A DNA stretch of 64,000 nt. Source: Pradoshia eiseniae. GTDB lineage: Bacteria > Bacillota > Bacilli > Bacillales > Pradoshiaceae. How positions within the stretch are numbered: position 1 is the first letter of the stretch; every line of letters starts with the position of its first letter. This document shows, in pieces, positions 29,196 to 41,103 of the stretch. The position numbers were made by a program, and so were the translations under genes. Location: assembly GCF_002946355.1 (NCBI RefSeq), contig NZ_PKOZ01000003.1, forward strand, positions 269,010 through 333,009. The letters run 5' to 3'. The notes beneath the pieces were generated by a model, which was given only the letters and a program-made list of their open reading frames with translations, was not told where the DNA came from and ran no database searches.

Positions 29196-32100
29196 TTATT
29201 TTGATTCAACCAATTCTTTCGTTTCTTCCAGCTTCACAGATACTAGCCTTGATACACCGGATTCCTGCATGGTCACGCCATAAAGAACATCCGCTTCCTC
29301 CATCGTTCCCTTACGATGAGTGATGACGATGAATTGAGTTTCTTTACTGAATTTCTTCAAATATTGGCTGAAGCGATACACATTAGCTTCATCCAGCGCT
29401 GCTTCCACTTCATCAAGGATGCAGAATGGCACCGGGCGCACGCGCAAGATAGCAAACAGCAAGGCTATTGCAGTCAACGCACGTTCTCCCCCTGAAAGCA
29501 GGCTTAAGTTTTGAAGCTTCTTGCCTGGCGGCTGGGCGATAATATCGACACCAGTATTCAAGATATCCGCCGGGTCTGTCAATTTCAGTTCTGCTCTTCC
29601 TCCGCCGAATAGTGACGGGAATACGAAGTTGAATTCCTTCTTAATTGCATTGAAGGTGATCTCAAAGCGGCGCTTCATTTCCTCATCCATCTCATCAATC
29701 ACGTCAAAGAGGGTATCCTTCGCTTCCTTAAGGTCATCCCTTTGTGTGACAAGGAATTCATAACGCTCTGATACACGCTCATACTCATCAATTGCGCCAA
29801 TGTTTACCGTGCCAAGCTCTTCGATGGCAAGACGGATTAATCTCACCTTCCGCTTAGCTTCCTCGGCTTCAATGGTCAGCGGATACTTTTCTTTCGCTGC
29901 CTCAAAGGTTAGCATATATTCTTCCCTCAGCATATCCAGGCGCGTGTCCATCTCTACATCAAGGCGATTTAGCTTGATTTCCTCATCGCGCAAGGTTTCT
30001 GACAATCCTTTATACTGACGGTTCCATTCCTTCAATATATGGTCGGCTTCGTCTATTTTAGCAGACAGCTCTTGTCTGCTAGCTTGCAATGCGGCTATCT
30101 TATGCACTGTCTCATCTTTTAGCTTCTGTTTCTCAGCAGCCATTTCAACGAGATTATTCTCACCTGTAGAGCTCGATGTCATTTCTCCATTTAGGAGAGC
30201 TAGGTCTTCCTCTGCATCTTTTACAGTTAATTCTAACGCTGCAATCTCAGCTGCTAAGCGCTCGACCTCATTTTGCTGGTGCTGGAGCTGCTCTGACTTG
30301 GATGCTAGGTGAATCTTTAGCTCATTGACCTCTTCATTCAGCTCTTCCTTATTTGATTGGTCTGTCTTTTTCTGCTCTGTGTACAGATTAATCTCACGGT
30401 CTATCTCTATAATAGAATGCTCAAGGCGGCTTAATTCCTGATTAAGCTCCTGAATTCGGGACTCACGATAGGTTTGTTCCTCATCCAGTGTAGACTTCTC
30501 CATATCATAGATGGTTAAGCGCTCATTGACATTGCGCTGTTCGTTTTGCCATTCACGTATTTGTCCCTTGATGGCTTCCTCGTTGACTCGGAGGGTTTCC
30601 CCTGCCTCCCGAAGGCGTACCAGCTGTTTTTCTGAGCTTGCCACATCGGTTTTTAAGGCTTTCACATGCGCCTCTAGCTTACTCGTTTGCTCTTCCATTT
30701 GTCCAAGCTTCTCTGTCAGCTCCTCTATTTCCCCTTTTCTTGAGAGGATTGAGGAACCTGACTGTCTGCTTGCTCCGCCTGTCATCGCTCCGCCCGGACT
30801 GACGACATCCCCTTCAAGCGTTACGAGTCTATAGCGGTACCCTGCCATTTTAGCTATCTCATTGGCACCGACGAGATCCCTGACAATGATGACATTCCCA
30901 AGTAAGCTCATCATGATCTCTTTATAACGAGAGTCATATTGAATCAGTTCAGCACCAACCCCGATAAAGGCTGGGTGGGAAGAAATCGATTGAATGGTTT
31001 GTTCAGGAATATACTTGCCCTTAATGGTCGATAAAGGCAGGAAGGTGGCTCTTCCAAGCCTATTTTTCTTAAGGAAGGTAATTGCGGTACGGGCATCGCT
31101 CTCCTGATCCATCACGATATTTTGCAGAGCACCTCCAAGGGCGGTCTCAATTGCCAGAGCATAATCCTTCGGCACTTGAATCAGTTCTGCCACAGCACCA
31201 TGGACGCCTGGGAGCTCCTTATCCTTTGCCTTCAGGATTTCCTTTACGCCTTGGAAAAAACCAGAGTATTCATCCTCCATCTCTTCAAGCATTTCTTTTC
31301 TTGATTTTGCTTTTTGCAAATATTGATAGGCTTGGTAGAGAGTCTTCTCCTGCTTTTCATATTGATTCTTCAGGTTTTCGTGAGTACGCTCCGTTTCCCG
31401 GTAACGATGAACCTGATTCGTTAAATCCTGCTGGACAGCCTTTAATCTTGCTTCTGCCTCACTCAAACGGGCTGTTACACTTTCCCTAGCCTTGAGAAGC
31501 TTTTCATTATCATGATCTAGCTTCTCGTGCTTATTGGTTTGCTGCTCAAGCTGCTGTTTCAAGTAAATCAGCTCATGCTTAACGGTCGCTTGGCGATTTA
31601 AATACTCAATATAATCACTCTTAAGGGCTTCTATTTTCGCTTCCAGATCACCGGCGAAATTTTTCAAAATGCCTTGTTTCTGACTTAGTTCCCTCTTCAA
31701 AGCTTCCGTATCCTGCTTTAAGTGAGATAAAGCTTCTGATTTTTCATCTTTACTCGCTTTGAGGATGGATATCTTCTCTCTGGAAGCAGCCAGCGTTTTC
31801 TCCAGCTGGTTCTTATTCTGGCTCGCATTCTTCATCCGCTCTTTAAGAACCTGCTTACGGCCCTCTACCTTCTCAAGCTCCTCACTGACACTTAATAGGG
31901 CTGCCTGCAATTCTTGCAGCTTGGAATCGAGAACAACGAGCTTTTCACGATTCTTCTCTACTTCAGTTTCTTTGGCTGAAATGCGTGCATTGAAATCCGC
32001 CTCATTCGCTTGATGGCCTTCTAATTGCTTCTTCAGGGACGTCCATTTTCTATGAAGGTCTTCAACTTCATATACAAGAAGAGCTGCCTCGAATTCCTCA

Positions 32101-32789
32101 AGCTCCTCTTTCTTATGAAGGTAGTCTCGCGCAATTGAAGCCTGTATCTTTAATGGTTCTACCTGTCCTTCGAGCTCATGCAGAATATCCTGAACTCGAT
32201 TGAGATTGGCTCTTGTCTCCTCAAGCTTGGCTTCTGCCTTCTTCTTCCGTGTCTTGTATTTCAAGACACCCGCTGCCTCTTCGAAGATTGTTCTTCTCTC
32301 TTCTGGCTTTGAGCTTAATATTTCTTCCACTTTACCTTGGCTTATAATCGAGAAAGCCTCTTTGCCAAGACCGGAATCCATGAAAAGATCAATAATATCC
32401 TTAAGCCTGCACGGCTGATTATTAATATAAAAGTCACTGTCACCGGAACGGGTCACCCTTCTTGTGACACTAACTTCATGAAAATCGATCGGAAGAAATT
32501 TGCTTTCGTTGTTTAAGGTTAATGTGACCTCTGCGAAGTTTAGCGGCTTCCTGGAATCACTCCCGGCAAAAATGATATCCTCCATCTTCGCTCCTCTTAG
32601 CGATTTGGCTGATTGCTCGCCAAGAACCCAGCGAATCGAATCAGTGATATTACTTTTTCCGCTTCCATTCGGACCCACTACAGCTGTCACGCCAGAAACA
32701 AACTCTACTGAAATACGTTCTGCAAACGATTTGAATCCTATTACATCCAATCGTTTCAGGAACAATTGATTATCTACTGTCATGGTCAT
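29196..32789 (-). CDS. smc: Chromosome segregation ATPase SMC
   Basis: SMC extrudes DNA loops with ScpA/ScpB to organise and segregate the chromosome. The 1197-residue length fits. The head has Walker A GPNGSGKSN near residue 39, then two coiled-coil arms around a hinge at about 515-660 (GAVAELIQVPKDYALAIETALGGALQN as marker, with later GGAMTGG). The C-terminal head has the LSGGERALTAIALL signature and CILDEVEAALDEAN Walker B. The first ATG has a weak AAGG; a third-codon ATG is also possible. It overlaps nothing and lies 17 bp after rnc. Confidence 0.98.
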   Translation of the reverse strand: MTMTVDNQLFLKRLDVIGFKSFAERISVEFVSGVTAVVGPNGSGKSNITDSIRWVLGEQSAKSLRGAKMEDIIFAGSDSRKPLNFAEVTLTLNNESKFLPIDFHEVSVTRRVTRSGDSDFYINNQPCRLKDIIDLFMDSGLGKEAFSIISQGKVEEILSSKPEERRTIFEEAAGVLKYKTRKKKAEAKLEETRANLNRVQDILHELEGQVEPLKIQASIARDYLHKKEELEEFEAALLVYEVEDLHRKWTSLKKQLEGHQANEADFNARISAKETEVEKNREKLVVLDSKLQELQAALLSVSEELEKVEGRKQVLKERMKNASQNKNQLEKTLAASREKISILKASKDEKSEALSHLKQDTEALKRELSQKQGILKNFAGDLEAKIEALKSDYIEYLNRQATVKHELIYLKQQLEQQTNKHEKLDHDNEKLLKARESVTARLSEAEARLKAVQQDLTNQVHRYRETERTHENLKNQYEKQEKTLYQAYQYLQKAKSRKEMLEEMEDEYSGFFQGVKEILKAKDKELPGVHGAVAELIQVPKDYALAIETALGGALQNIVMDQESDARTAITFLKKNRLGRATFLPLSTIKGKYIPEQTIQSISSHPAFIGVGAELIQYDSRYKEIMMSLLGNVIIVRDLVGANEIAKMAGYRYRLVTLEGDVVSPGGAMTGGASRQSGSSILSRKGEIEELTEKLGQMEEQTSKLEAHVKALKTDVASSEKQLVRLREAGETLRVNEEAIKGQIREWQNEQRNVNERLTIYDMEKSTLDEEQTYRESRIQELNQELSRLEHSIIEIDREINLYTEQKKTDQSNKEELNEEVNELKIHLASKSEQLQHQQNEVERLAAEIAALELTVKDAEEDLALLNGEMTSSSTGENNLVEMAAEKQKLKDETVHKIAALQASRQELSAKIDEADHILKEWNRQYKGLSETLRDEEIKLNRLDVEMDTRLDMLREEYMLTFEAAKEKYPLTIEAEEAKRKVRLIRLAIEELGTVNIGAIDEYERVSERYEFLVTQRDDLKEAKDTLFDVIDEMDEEMKRRFEITFNAIKKEFNFVFPSLFGGGRAELKLTDPADILNTGVDIIAQPPGKKLQNLSLLSGGERALTAIALLFAILRVRPVPFCILDEVEAALDEANVYRFSQYLKKFSKETQFIVITHRKGTMEEADVLYGVTMQESGVSRLVSVKLEETKELVESK

Positions 32790-32806
32790 CCAACTGCCTT
32801 TTTTTC

Positions 32807-33535
32807 TCAGGATTTGCTGCTCTTACGCAAATGAATTAACGCTTGCTGGGCAGCATGCTGTTCTGCTTCTTTTTTTGATTTGCCTTTCCCCGTGCCGAGA
32901 TCTGTTCCGTTGAGCGAAACCTTCGCCACGAATTCCCGGTTATGAGCAGGACCCTTTTCTTGGAGGATTCTGTATTCTAGAATACCTACTCCATCCTTTT
33001 GAACCAATTCCTGCAATTGGCTCTTATAATCCATCACATGGGAAAAAGCACCATCATGAATTTTCGGATATACCCATTGCTGCAGGAACTTAATAACTGC
33101 GTCTAATCCTTGGTCAAGGTAAAGCGCACCGATAAATGCCTCGAATACATCAGCTAGCAGCGCAGGACGTTCCCTTCCGCCTGTCATCTCCTCGCCTTTT
33201 CCAAGTAAGATTAAGGGACCAAAGGAGAGCTCAGTCGCGAATTTTACCAATGAAGGCTCGCAAACGATGGCTGCTCGCAATTTCGTCAATTCCCCTTCAC
33301 TCATGGTTTTGAAGTTTTTATAAAGGAATTGAGAGACAGTTAATTCTAGAACGGCATCACCTAAAAATTCTAGGCGCTCATTGTCTTCATATGGTTTTCG
33401 ACGATGCTCATTCACATAAGATGAATGGGTGAATGCTTGTTTCAGCAGGGAAATATCGGAAAACGTGAAACCGATTCTTTCCTGAAACATTTTAAAATGA
33501 CTATCTGAATATGTTTTTTTTCTATTTTTATGCAT
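32807..33535 (-). CDS. rnc: Ribonuclease III
   Basis: RNase III cleaves double-stranded RNA in rRNA and mRNA processing. The catalytic signature [17 protein letters not shown] sits near residues 56-72, with [12 protein letters not shown] and [13 protein letters not shown] as supporting motifs. A C-terminal dsRNA-binding domain covers about residues 165-238. The ATG at 33533-33535 lies 5 nt after GGGGGG and gives 242 residues. A TATACT hexamer at 33580-33585 is a possible -10 of its promoter, but the -35 partner (TTTTCC) is weak. Confidence 0.97.
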   Translation of the reverse strand: MHKNRKKTYSDSHFKMFQERIGFTFSDISLLKQAFTHSSYVNEHRRKPYEDNERLEFLGDAVLELTVSQFLYKNFKTMSEGELTKLRAAIVCEPSLVKFATELSFGPLILLGKGEEMTGGRERPALLADVFEAFIGALYLDQGLDAVIKFLQQWVYPKIHDGAFSHVMDYKSQLQELVQKDGVGILEYRILQEKGPAHNREFVAKVSLNGTDLGTGKGKSKKEAEQHAAQQALIHLRKSSKS

Positions 33536-33685
33536 ATTGTCCCCCCGATTAAATCTTCCCAAAAAAGATTCTCACATTAAGTATATATAAATCGATACAT
33601 TTGGAAAAGGTACAAATTAGAATTTACTATTCTTAAAAAGGATATACAAAGTTATCCAATTCATCTTTGCCGATATTCATACGAA

Positions 33686-33709
33686 AAGCCCCGTCACATT
33701 ACGGGGCTT
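33686..33709 (-). terminator. Terminator after acpP
   Basis: A 9-bp GC-rich stem (AAGCCCCGT and complement), a 6-nt loop and TTTTCG on the minus strand, starting 12 bp after the acpP stop. It ends the fapR-plsX-fabD-fabG-acpP operon. Confidence 0.87.
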
Positions 33710-33721
33710 AAAAATCGCTGA

Positions 33722-33955
33722 TTAGCTTTGGCTCTTTATGTAGTTCACCGCGTCGCCAACTGTTGAAATCTTTTCAGCATCATCATCAGAGATTTCCATG
33801 CCGAATTCATCTTCAAGTTCCATCACCAATTCTACTACATCAAGTGAATCAGCGCCTAGATCATCTTTGAATGAAGATTCTAGTGTCACTTCAGCTTCTT
33901 CAACACCAAGGCGGTCTACGATTATTTTCGTTACTCTTTCTAATACTTCAGCCAT
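33722..33955 (-). CDS. acpP: Acyl carrier protein
   Basis: ACP carries growing acyl chains in type II fatty acid synthesis. The 77-residue acidic protein has the phosphopantetheine Ser in [12 protein letters not shown] near residue 36. The ATG at 33953-33955 follows GGGAGGTGA; the frame continues upstream, but those codons overlap the fabG 3' end and lack family similarity. It is last in the FapR-controlled operon. Confidence 0.98.
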   Translation of the reverse strand: MAEVLERVTKIIVDRLGVEEAEVTLESSFKDDLGADSLDVVELVMELEDEFGMEISDDDAEKISTVGDAVNYIKSQS

Positions 33956-34022
33956 AACTTCACCTCCCTTCAAGTTGTCCAATCTATTGTACATTTGTTG
34001 GCTTGCAGTTTCAATCCTTCCT

Positions 34023-35721
<1,699 letters not shown>

Positions 35722-35728
35722 ATCCCCC

Positions 35729-36718
35729 TTATGCTTGGTTGATTGCCTCGTGAATCGTGTCAGTCACGCGATGCTCCACCATGATTCTAGCCTGGCGAAT
35801 GGCATTATAAAATGCATTCGCATCAGATGAACCATGCGCCTTGATGACCGGCGCTTTCAAGCCGAACAGACCAGCTCCGCCGTATTCGGAATAATCCAAT
35901 TGGCTTTTTAGTTCCTTCAAGGCCGGTTTAAGCACGGCCGCTGCCAGCTTGCTCTTCAAATCTGCCGTCATGGCCTCCTTCATCATTTTGAAAAGAGCCC
36001 CTGCTGTTCCCTCTGTCGTTTTCAAGACCATATTGCCTGTAAACCCATCGGTTACGACAACATCTGCTACTCCGTTTAGCAATTCACGCGCTTCCACATT
36101 GCCAATGAAATTAAAGTCAGCCTCTTTTAGCAGGTCAAAGGCTGCCTTTGCCAATTCATTGCCCTTCTTTTCCTCTGTCCCGATGTTCAATAACCCAACT
36201 CGCGGCTTTTCAATATTGCGTACCTTTTCTGCATAGACAGAACCCATCAGACCATATTGATATAGGTGCTCCGGCTTGGCATCCGCATTGGCGCCAACAT
36301 CGAGAAGGACAAAGCCTTTTCCGTCAACAGTAGGCAAAGTCGGACTTAAAGCAGGACGGTCAATCCCTTTTATTCTTCCGACAACAAACAATCCCGCTGC
36401 CATCAGAGCACCTGTATTGCCGGCAGAGATGCAAGCGTCCGCTTTATTGTCTTTAACACTTTGCGCCGCAAGTACCATCGACGCATTTTTCTTTCTTCTC
36501 ACTGCTCTTACCGGCTCATCTTCACCGGTAATTACTTCATCTGTATGTATAATTGTCATTCGTTCAGTCACGGTTTGATATTTCTTGATTTCAGCTTCAT
36601 TGCCGATTAGCAAGATTTCTAAATCCGGGAACGCCTGTAAGGCTTTTTCCGCTCCCTTTACCGATTCCTTCGGTCCGTGATCTCCACCCATAGCGTCCAA
36701 TGCAATAATCATGTCCAT
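35729..36718 (-). CDS. plsX: Phosphate acyltransferase PlsX
   Basis: PlsX makes acyl-phosphate from acyl-ACP for PlsY in phospholipid synthesis. The 329-residue protein begins [18 protein letters not shown], with [19 protein letters not shown] and [17 protein letters not shown] as further family motifs. The start overlaps fapR by 10 nt. Confidence 0.98.
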   Translation of the reverse strand: MDMIIALDAMGGDHGPKESVKGAEKALQAFPDLEILLIGNEAEIKKYQTVTERMTIIHTDEVITGEDEPVRAVRRKKNASMVLAAQSVKDNKADACISAGNTGALMAAGLFVVGRIKGIDRPALSPTLPTVDGKGFVLLDVGANADAKPEHLYQYGLMGSVYAEKVRNIEKPRVGLLNIGTEEKKGNELAKAAFDLLKEADFNFIGNVEARELLNGVADVVVTDGFTGNMVLKTTEGTAGALFKMMKEAMTADLKSKLAAAVLKPALKELKSQLDYSEYGGAGLFGLKAPVIKAHGSSDANAFYNAIRQARIMVEHRVTDTIHEAINQA

Positions 36719-37293
36719 TCATCCTTTTTCATCGTAGTTGCTCTATACATATTAAACTCGCCCTTAAAGACGAGGCTTGTACCAACATAGCTGCGGACGG
36801 CTACCTGCGACCGCCCCTTTTCTTTATCTACATCCATCACTCGTGCTTTCGCAATGACACGGTCACCTTCATGCACCGGCTGCGTAAATTGAATATTTGC
36901 CTTGGCGGTCAATGCTAATTCATCATTGGTCACTGCCACGGCTAGAGAATTGGCCTGTGCAAATAAATGATGACCCCGTGCGATGCCATTTCGTTTGAAC
37001 ACATGCTCCCTGCGGATATCAAGCAAGGAAATGGCGCTTCGATCCATTTCAATATCGATGATCTCACCGATAATTTCATCAACCGGCAACGATTTAATGT
37101 CATCAGTCATCTTCTTTTCCGCCATCGTCTTTATTCTCTCCCTCAGTTCGGGAATTGATAATTCGAGGCGGTCCAATCGAATGGTCTGGATGCTGACCTC
37201 AAGCTTATCAGCCAATTCCTCATCCGTAATAAAAGGATTTGTCTCTATCATGTCAGTTAGCAAGACTTGCCTGTCTTTTTTATTACGTTTCAA
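36709..37293 (-). CDS. fapR: Malonyl-CoA-responsive lipid repressor FapR
   Basis: FapR represses fatty acid and phospholipid genes until malonyl-CoA binds it. The 194-residue protein has an N-terminal helix-turn-helix at about residues 15-45 ([21 protein letters not shown]). The hot-dog effector domain spans about 75-185 ([16 protein letters not shown] marks the ligand pocket). A promoter and a FapR operator-like site lie just upstream, so autoregulation is expected. It heads the plsX-fabD-fabG-acpP operon. Confidence 0.97.
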   Translation of the reverse strand: MKRNKKDRQVLLTDMIETNPFITDEELADKLEVSIQTIRLDRLELSIPELRERIKTMAEKKMTDDIKSLPVDEIIGEIIDIEMDRSAISLLDIRREHVFKRNGIARGHHLFAQANSLAVAVTNDELALTAKANIQFTQPVHEGDRVIAKARVMDVDKEKGRSQVAVRSYVGTSLVFKGEFNMYRATTMKKDEWT

Positions 37294-37315
37294 GATGGTT
37301 CACCTTCCGATTAGT

Positions 37316-37332
37316 TTATGACTAGGTACTAA
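37316..37332 (-). promoter_or_regulatory. FapR operator-like site
   Basis: On the minus strand the 17-bp element reads TTAGTACC, a TAG centre, then an imperfect second half. The left half matches the FapR consensus dyad (TTAGTACC...GGTACTAA-type) well and the right half has lost symmetry. It begins 4 bp after the -10 box and so would cover the transcription start of fapR. The repressor gene is 22 bp further on. Confidence 0.62.
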
Positions 37333-37336
37333 TAGT

Positions 37337-37365
37337 AGTATATAATCTAAAAAAACAGATTGCAA
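37337..37365 (-). promoter_or_regulatory. Sigma-A-like promoter of fapR operon
   Basis: On the minus strand TTGCAA (37360-37365) and TATACT (37337-37342) are separated by exactly 17 nt. It lies in the recG-fapR gap, with the -35 inside the recG terminator stem. The fit to sigma-A is good. Confidence 0.72.
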
Positions 37366-37394
37366 GAGTAACCTAATACTCCAGCGCAATCTGT
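37349..37394 (-). terminator. Terminator after recG, overlapping the fapR promoter
   Basis: A 9-bp outer stem (ACAGATTGC/GCAATCTGT) and an inner GAGTA/TACTC stem with a TTAGGT loop are followed by seven T residues on the minus strand. It begins 5 bp after the recG stop. Its second arm and T run overlap the fapR -35 and spacer. Confidence 0.82.
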
Positions 37395-37398
37395 TCCA

Positions 37399-39447
37399 TT
37401 AGTCTAACTTTTCTCCTTCAAGAATGCCAGATGCATTCAAGTAATCTCGCAAATGAGCAAATTCCTCTGATTCCCAGAACTCACGAGAATTCACCAATTC
37501 ATCTGCGTCCTTGCGCGCTGTTTCAAGCGCCCTGTAATCATGGACCATATCGGCCATCTTAAACTCAGGGAGACCGCTTTGCTTGCTGCCGAAAAAGTCT
37601 CCGGGACCACGAAGCTCAAGGTCCTTCTCGCTCAAAACGAAGCCGTCTGAGGTCTCGCACATCGCGGTTAAACGCTCTATCCCTACTTCTGTTTTCGGAT
37701 CTGCGATTAAGATGCAATAGGATTGTTCAGCACCGCGCCCGACCCGGCCCCGAAGCTGGTGCAGCTGTGATAACCCGAACCTTTCCGCGTCATAGATGAC
37801 CATGACACTTGCATTCGGCACATTTACACCAACTTCAACGACCGTAGTGGAAACAAGGATTTGAATGTCATTTTTCCCAAATCCTCGCATCACCTCATCC
37901 TTCTCATCGGCAGAAAGCTTGCCATGCATGAGGCCGACCGTATATTTCGGCGTGAAATATTGGGTCATCGCCGTATGAACATCAAGCACATTTTGAAGAT
38001 CAAGCTTCTCGGATTCCTCAATCAACGGACAGATGACATAGGCTTGCCGTCCTTTCGCCAATTCCTTCTCCATGAATTGAAGAATGCGGTTTAGCATTGA
38101 ATGCTTTGCCCAGTATGTCTCGATTGCTTTCCTGCCCGATGGGAGCTGGTCGATGATGGATACGTCCATCTCTCCAAAAGCGGTAATCGCTAGCGTACGG
38201 GGAATTGGCGTCGCTGTCATGAACAATACATCCGGGCTTTCGCCTTTATCACGAAGAATGCGGCGCTGGCTTACCCCAAATCTGTGCTGCTCATCCGTGA
38301 TGACAAGACCCAAATCTTTAAAGTTAACATCCTTTTGGATTAAAGCATGTGTCCCTATCAGAACATCAATTTCACCGACGGCCAATAATTCCATCATTTC
38401 CTTCCGCCTTTTCCCTTTCACGCTTGATGTGAGCAGGGCGACCTTCACGCCGAACGGTGTCAGCAAATCATAAAGCGAGTTGGCATGCTGCTCTGCTAAT
38501 ATCTCTGTTGGTACCATTAAGGCTCCCTGACTCCCAGCCGTGACGGCTGCATATAAAAGAATGGCCGCAACGACCGTTTTCCCGGAGCCGACATCTCCTT
38601 GCAGAAGGCGGTTCATTCGATATGGTGACCTCATATCGGCGAGAATTTCATTCACGACTTTCTTCTGGGCATCTGTCAGTTCAAACGGCAAAGAGGAGAT
38701 GAAATCCTTTACCTTCCCGTTATCAAAGGCATGTGCCTTGCCGTTCGAGCTTTCCCTGTTAATCTTTCTAAGGGCTTGCATTTTCAGCTGGAATAATAAA
38801 AACTCCTCGTATACAAAGCGGCGATGGGCTTGTTTCACTTCCAGGCTGTCTTTTGGGAAATGCAAATATCTCATAGCAATGTTTCTAGGAGGAAGCTTAT
38901 ATTGGGTCAAATAGCGCTCCGGCAGAATTTCAAGTATATCCGTATAGTAATCCGTATATGCCTGCTTAATCCATTTGCGGAGCATTTTAACCGACAAATC
39001 CCCTCTTGTATGGTAGACAGGCTCAAATTCATGGGTGCGCGCAACCGCGTTCAGTTTGTATTCCGAAGCAGTCAGCGTGAGCCTGTTCTTATCCCATTTA
39101 CCAGTGACCGTGATAACTTCATTCAATGCCAATTTATTCTTAATATACGGCTGATTGAAGAACAGGACGGTAATCAGGTGACGGCCTGTCAAAAGCTTAA
39201 ACGTAAGTCTTGATTTCTTTCGCCCGAAGTAGGATAGATTAGGCGCAGATTGAATGGTTCCTTCGATGGTGATTCTCTCATCATGGGCTGCTTCAACGAT
39301 GTCCTTGACGCGATAGTCTTCATACCGGTACGGAAAATAATTCAGCAGATCGTCGATCGTATGAATTCCGACAGATTCCAAAAGAATCCTTGATTCGGCA
39401 CCCACACCCTTTAATTCATCAACTGAAAGTTGAGCTAGCGGATTCAT
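37399..39447 (-). CDS. recG: ATP-dependent DNA helicase RecG
   Basis: RecG remodels stalled replication forks and branched DNA. The 682-residue superfamily 2 helicase has an N-terminal wedge/OB domain at about residues 50-150, Walker A GDVGSGKT near residue 283, DEQH at about 390, and TATPIPRTLAI. VVEVGVNVPNASVMVI and QLHQLRGRVGRG are helicase motifs V and VI. Its start overlaps the sdaAA stop by 4 nt. Confidence 0.98.
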   Translation of the reverse strand: MNPLAQLSVDELKGVGAESRILLESVGIHTIDDLLNYFPYRYEDYRVKDIVEAAHDERITIEGTIQSAPNLSYFGRKKSRLTFKLLTGRHLITVLFFNQPYIKNKLALNEVITVTGKWDKNRLTLTASEYKLNAVARTHEFEPVYHTRGDLSVKMLRKWIKQAYTDYYTDILEILPERYLTQYKLPPRNIAMRYLHFPKDSLEVKQAHRRFVYEEFLLFQLKMQALRKINRESSNGKAHAFDNGKVKDFISSLPFELTDAQKKVVNEILADMRSPYRMNRLLQGDVGSGKTVVAAILLYAAVTAGSQGALMVPTEILAEQHANSLYDLLTPFGVKVALLTSSVKGKRRKEMMELLAVGEIDVLIGTHALIQKDVNFKDLGLVITDEQHRFGVSQRRILRDKGESPDVLFMTATPIPRTLAITAFGEMDVSIIDQLPSGRKAIETYWAKHSMLNRILQFMEKELAKGRQAYVICPLIEESEKLDLQNVLDVHTAMTQYFTPKYTVGLMHGKLSADEKDEVMRGFGKNDIQILVSTTVVEVGVNVPNASVMVIYDAERFGLSQLHQLRGRVGRGAEQSYCILIADPKTEVGIERLTAMCETSDGFVLSEKDLELRGPGDFFGSKQSGLPEFKMADMVHDYRALETARKDADELVNSREFWESEEFAHLRDYLNASGILEGEKLD

Positions 39448-40328
39448 TTCTTTTCCAAAGAGATCCCGAATATTTTCGCTTCAAGCTCTCTTGCGGTCGG
39501 TGTTGCAGCCAATCCGCCTTGAGCCGTTTCCCTGAGGGCAACCGGCATTGTTTGACCAATTTTATACATCGCATCAATCACTTCATCGCAAGGAATGCGG
39601 CTTTTAATGCCAGCCAGAGCCATATCAGCTGCCACCATCGCATTGGCAGCTCCCATCGCATTTCGCTTCACGCAAGGAACCTCTACTAGCCCCGCTACCG
39701 GGTCACATACAAGACCAAGCATATTTTTGAGAGTGATGGCCATCGCTTCCGCACATTGAGACGGAGTGCCTCCTGCCATTTCCACTATCGCTGCCGCAGC
39801 CATTCCAGAAGCAGAACCCACTTCAGCTTGGCATCCTCCGGCAGCTCCTGAGATGGAAGCGTTATTGGCAACGACAAAGCCGAATGCCCCTGATGTGAAC
39901 AGGAATTCAATCATTTCCTGTCTGGAGGGATTTAATTTTTCCTTAACGGCAAATAGTGTGCCTGGGACCACACCTGCAGACCCCGCTGTCGGTGTTGCAC
40001 ATATCGTTCCCATGGCAGCATTCACTTCATTCGTTGCCACCGCTTTGCTTACGCCATCCAGCAGGACTTCACCAGACAGGCTCTTGCCTTTCTTAATGTA
40101 CTCCTGAAGCAGTACAGCATCCCCGCCAGTTAATCCTGAGTGGGACTTCACGCCTTTCAGTCCTCTTTCAATTGCTTCTTCCATGACAGTTAGGTTACGG
40201 TCCATGAATTGGATCACTTCCTCGCGCGTTCTTCCTGTCACTTCCATTTCCTGCTGTATCATTACTTCAGCTATTTTCACTTGTCTCGTTTCAGCCAATT
40301 CCACAAGTTCGGCAACATTGCGAAACAT
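39444..40328 (-). CDS. sdaAA: L-serine dehydratase alpha subunit
   Basis: With SdaAB this iron-sulfur enzyme converts L-serine to pyruvate and ammonia. The 294-residue protein has TICATPTAGSAGVVPG and the cluster-ligand Cys residues near GGCQAEVGSASGMAAAA and LVCDPVAGLVEVPCVKRN. It is the C-terminal half equivalent of the single-chain E. coli SdaA, here as a separate subunit, the normal Bacillus arrangement. It is 25 bp after sdaAB. Confidence 0.97.
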   Translation of the reverse strand: MFRNVAELVELAETRQVKIAEVMIQQEMEVTGRTREEVIQFMDRNLTVMEEAIERGLKGVKSHSGLTGGDAVLLQEYIKKGKSLSGEVLLDGVSKAVATNEVNAAMGTICATPTAGSAGVVPGTLFAVKEKLNPSRQEMIEFLFTSGAFGFVVANNASISGAAGGCQAEVGSASGMAAAAIVEMAGGTPSQCAEAMAITLKNMLGLVCDPVAGLVEVPCVKRNAMGAANAMVAADMALAGIKSRIPCDEVIDAMYKIGQTMPVALRETAQGGLAATPTARELEAKIFGISLEKK

Positions 40329-40353
40329 GATACTACCTCCTCTTACCTATTCA

Positions 40354-41016
40354 TTAATCAGCAATTTTCGTTACTCTTGTAACATGAGCAAGCTGAGAGA
40401 TTTCATCCAATATATCCTGACCAATATTTTGATCTACTTCAATCGTCATGAGGGCTGTGCTTCCAACCTCTTTTCTTGACACTTCCATATGACCAATATT
40501 AATCTGATGGGATGCCAAGACATTAGACACACTGGCAATGGCGCCAAATTTATCATCATGGACAACTAGTATGGCTGGATGATGGCCGGAAAGACGCAGC
40601 TCAAATCCGTTTAACTCGAGAATTTCTATCTTTCCACCACCAATAGAGATCCCAACAAGCTCCATTTCCCCTTCACTGTCACCCATTCGGATTCTTGCTG
40701 TATTAGGATGGTCCACAACAGCGTCTTCTTCAATGAATGTCACTTTCAGATTCTCTTTTTTGGCAATATCAAGCGCTTCGGGCAAGCGGGTGTCAGAGGT
40801 GTCAAAATCAAGTAATCCGGCAATAATGGCGACATCTGTTCCATGACCTTTATAGGTTTTAGCAAATGATCCATATAGAGAAACAATCGCCCAGTCAGGC
40901 TTGCGATTAAACAAACTGCGGGCGACTCTTCCAATCCGGGCTGCTCCAGCAGTATGGGAGCTGGATGGACCGATCATAACGGGACCAATGATATCAAAGA
41001 CACTTTTATATTTCAT
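40354..41016 (-). CDS. sdaAB: L-serine dehydratase beta subunit
   Basis: SdaAB pairs with SdaAA in serine catabolism. The 220-residue protein begins with the SVFDIIGPVMIGPSSSHTAG motif. It ends in an ACT domain at about residues 145-218 (HPAILVVHDDKFGAIASVSN region), which probably senses serine. It is preceded by a stem-loop in the gap from yloV. Confidence 0.97.
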   Translation of the reverse strand: MKYKSVFDIIGPVMIGPSSSHTAGAARIGRVARSLFNRKPDWAIVSLYGSFAKTYKGHGTDVAIIAGLLDFDTSDTRLPEALDIAKKENLKVTFIEEDAVVDHPNTARIRMGDSEGEMELVGISIGGGKIEILELNGFELRLSGHHPAILVVHDDKFGAIASVSNVLASHQINIGHMEVSRKEVGSTALMTIEVDQNIGQDILDEISQLAHVTRVTKIAD

Positions 41017-41055
41017 TTGTGTATCCTCTCCTTCAGAAATATCCGTACATACTGA

Positions 41056-41081
41056 AATAGAAGGGGAATCCCCCTTCTATT
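41056..41081 (-). terminator. Stem-loop between yloV and sdaAB
   Basis: A perfect 11-bp stem (AATAGAAGGGG and complement) with a 4-nt loop in the yloV-sdaAB gap. The minus-strand sequence after it is only weakly T-rich, so it may be a partial terminator or an mRNA-stabilising element. Confidence 0.48.
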
Positions 41082-41103
41082 CTGTTTTCCACCGTATGCT
41101 TTT

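Noticed and set aside
31082..31489. 135-codon plus-strand frame opposite smc
   Set aside because: It is antisense to the conserved coiled-coil region of SMC, without its own signals.
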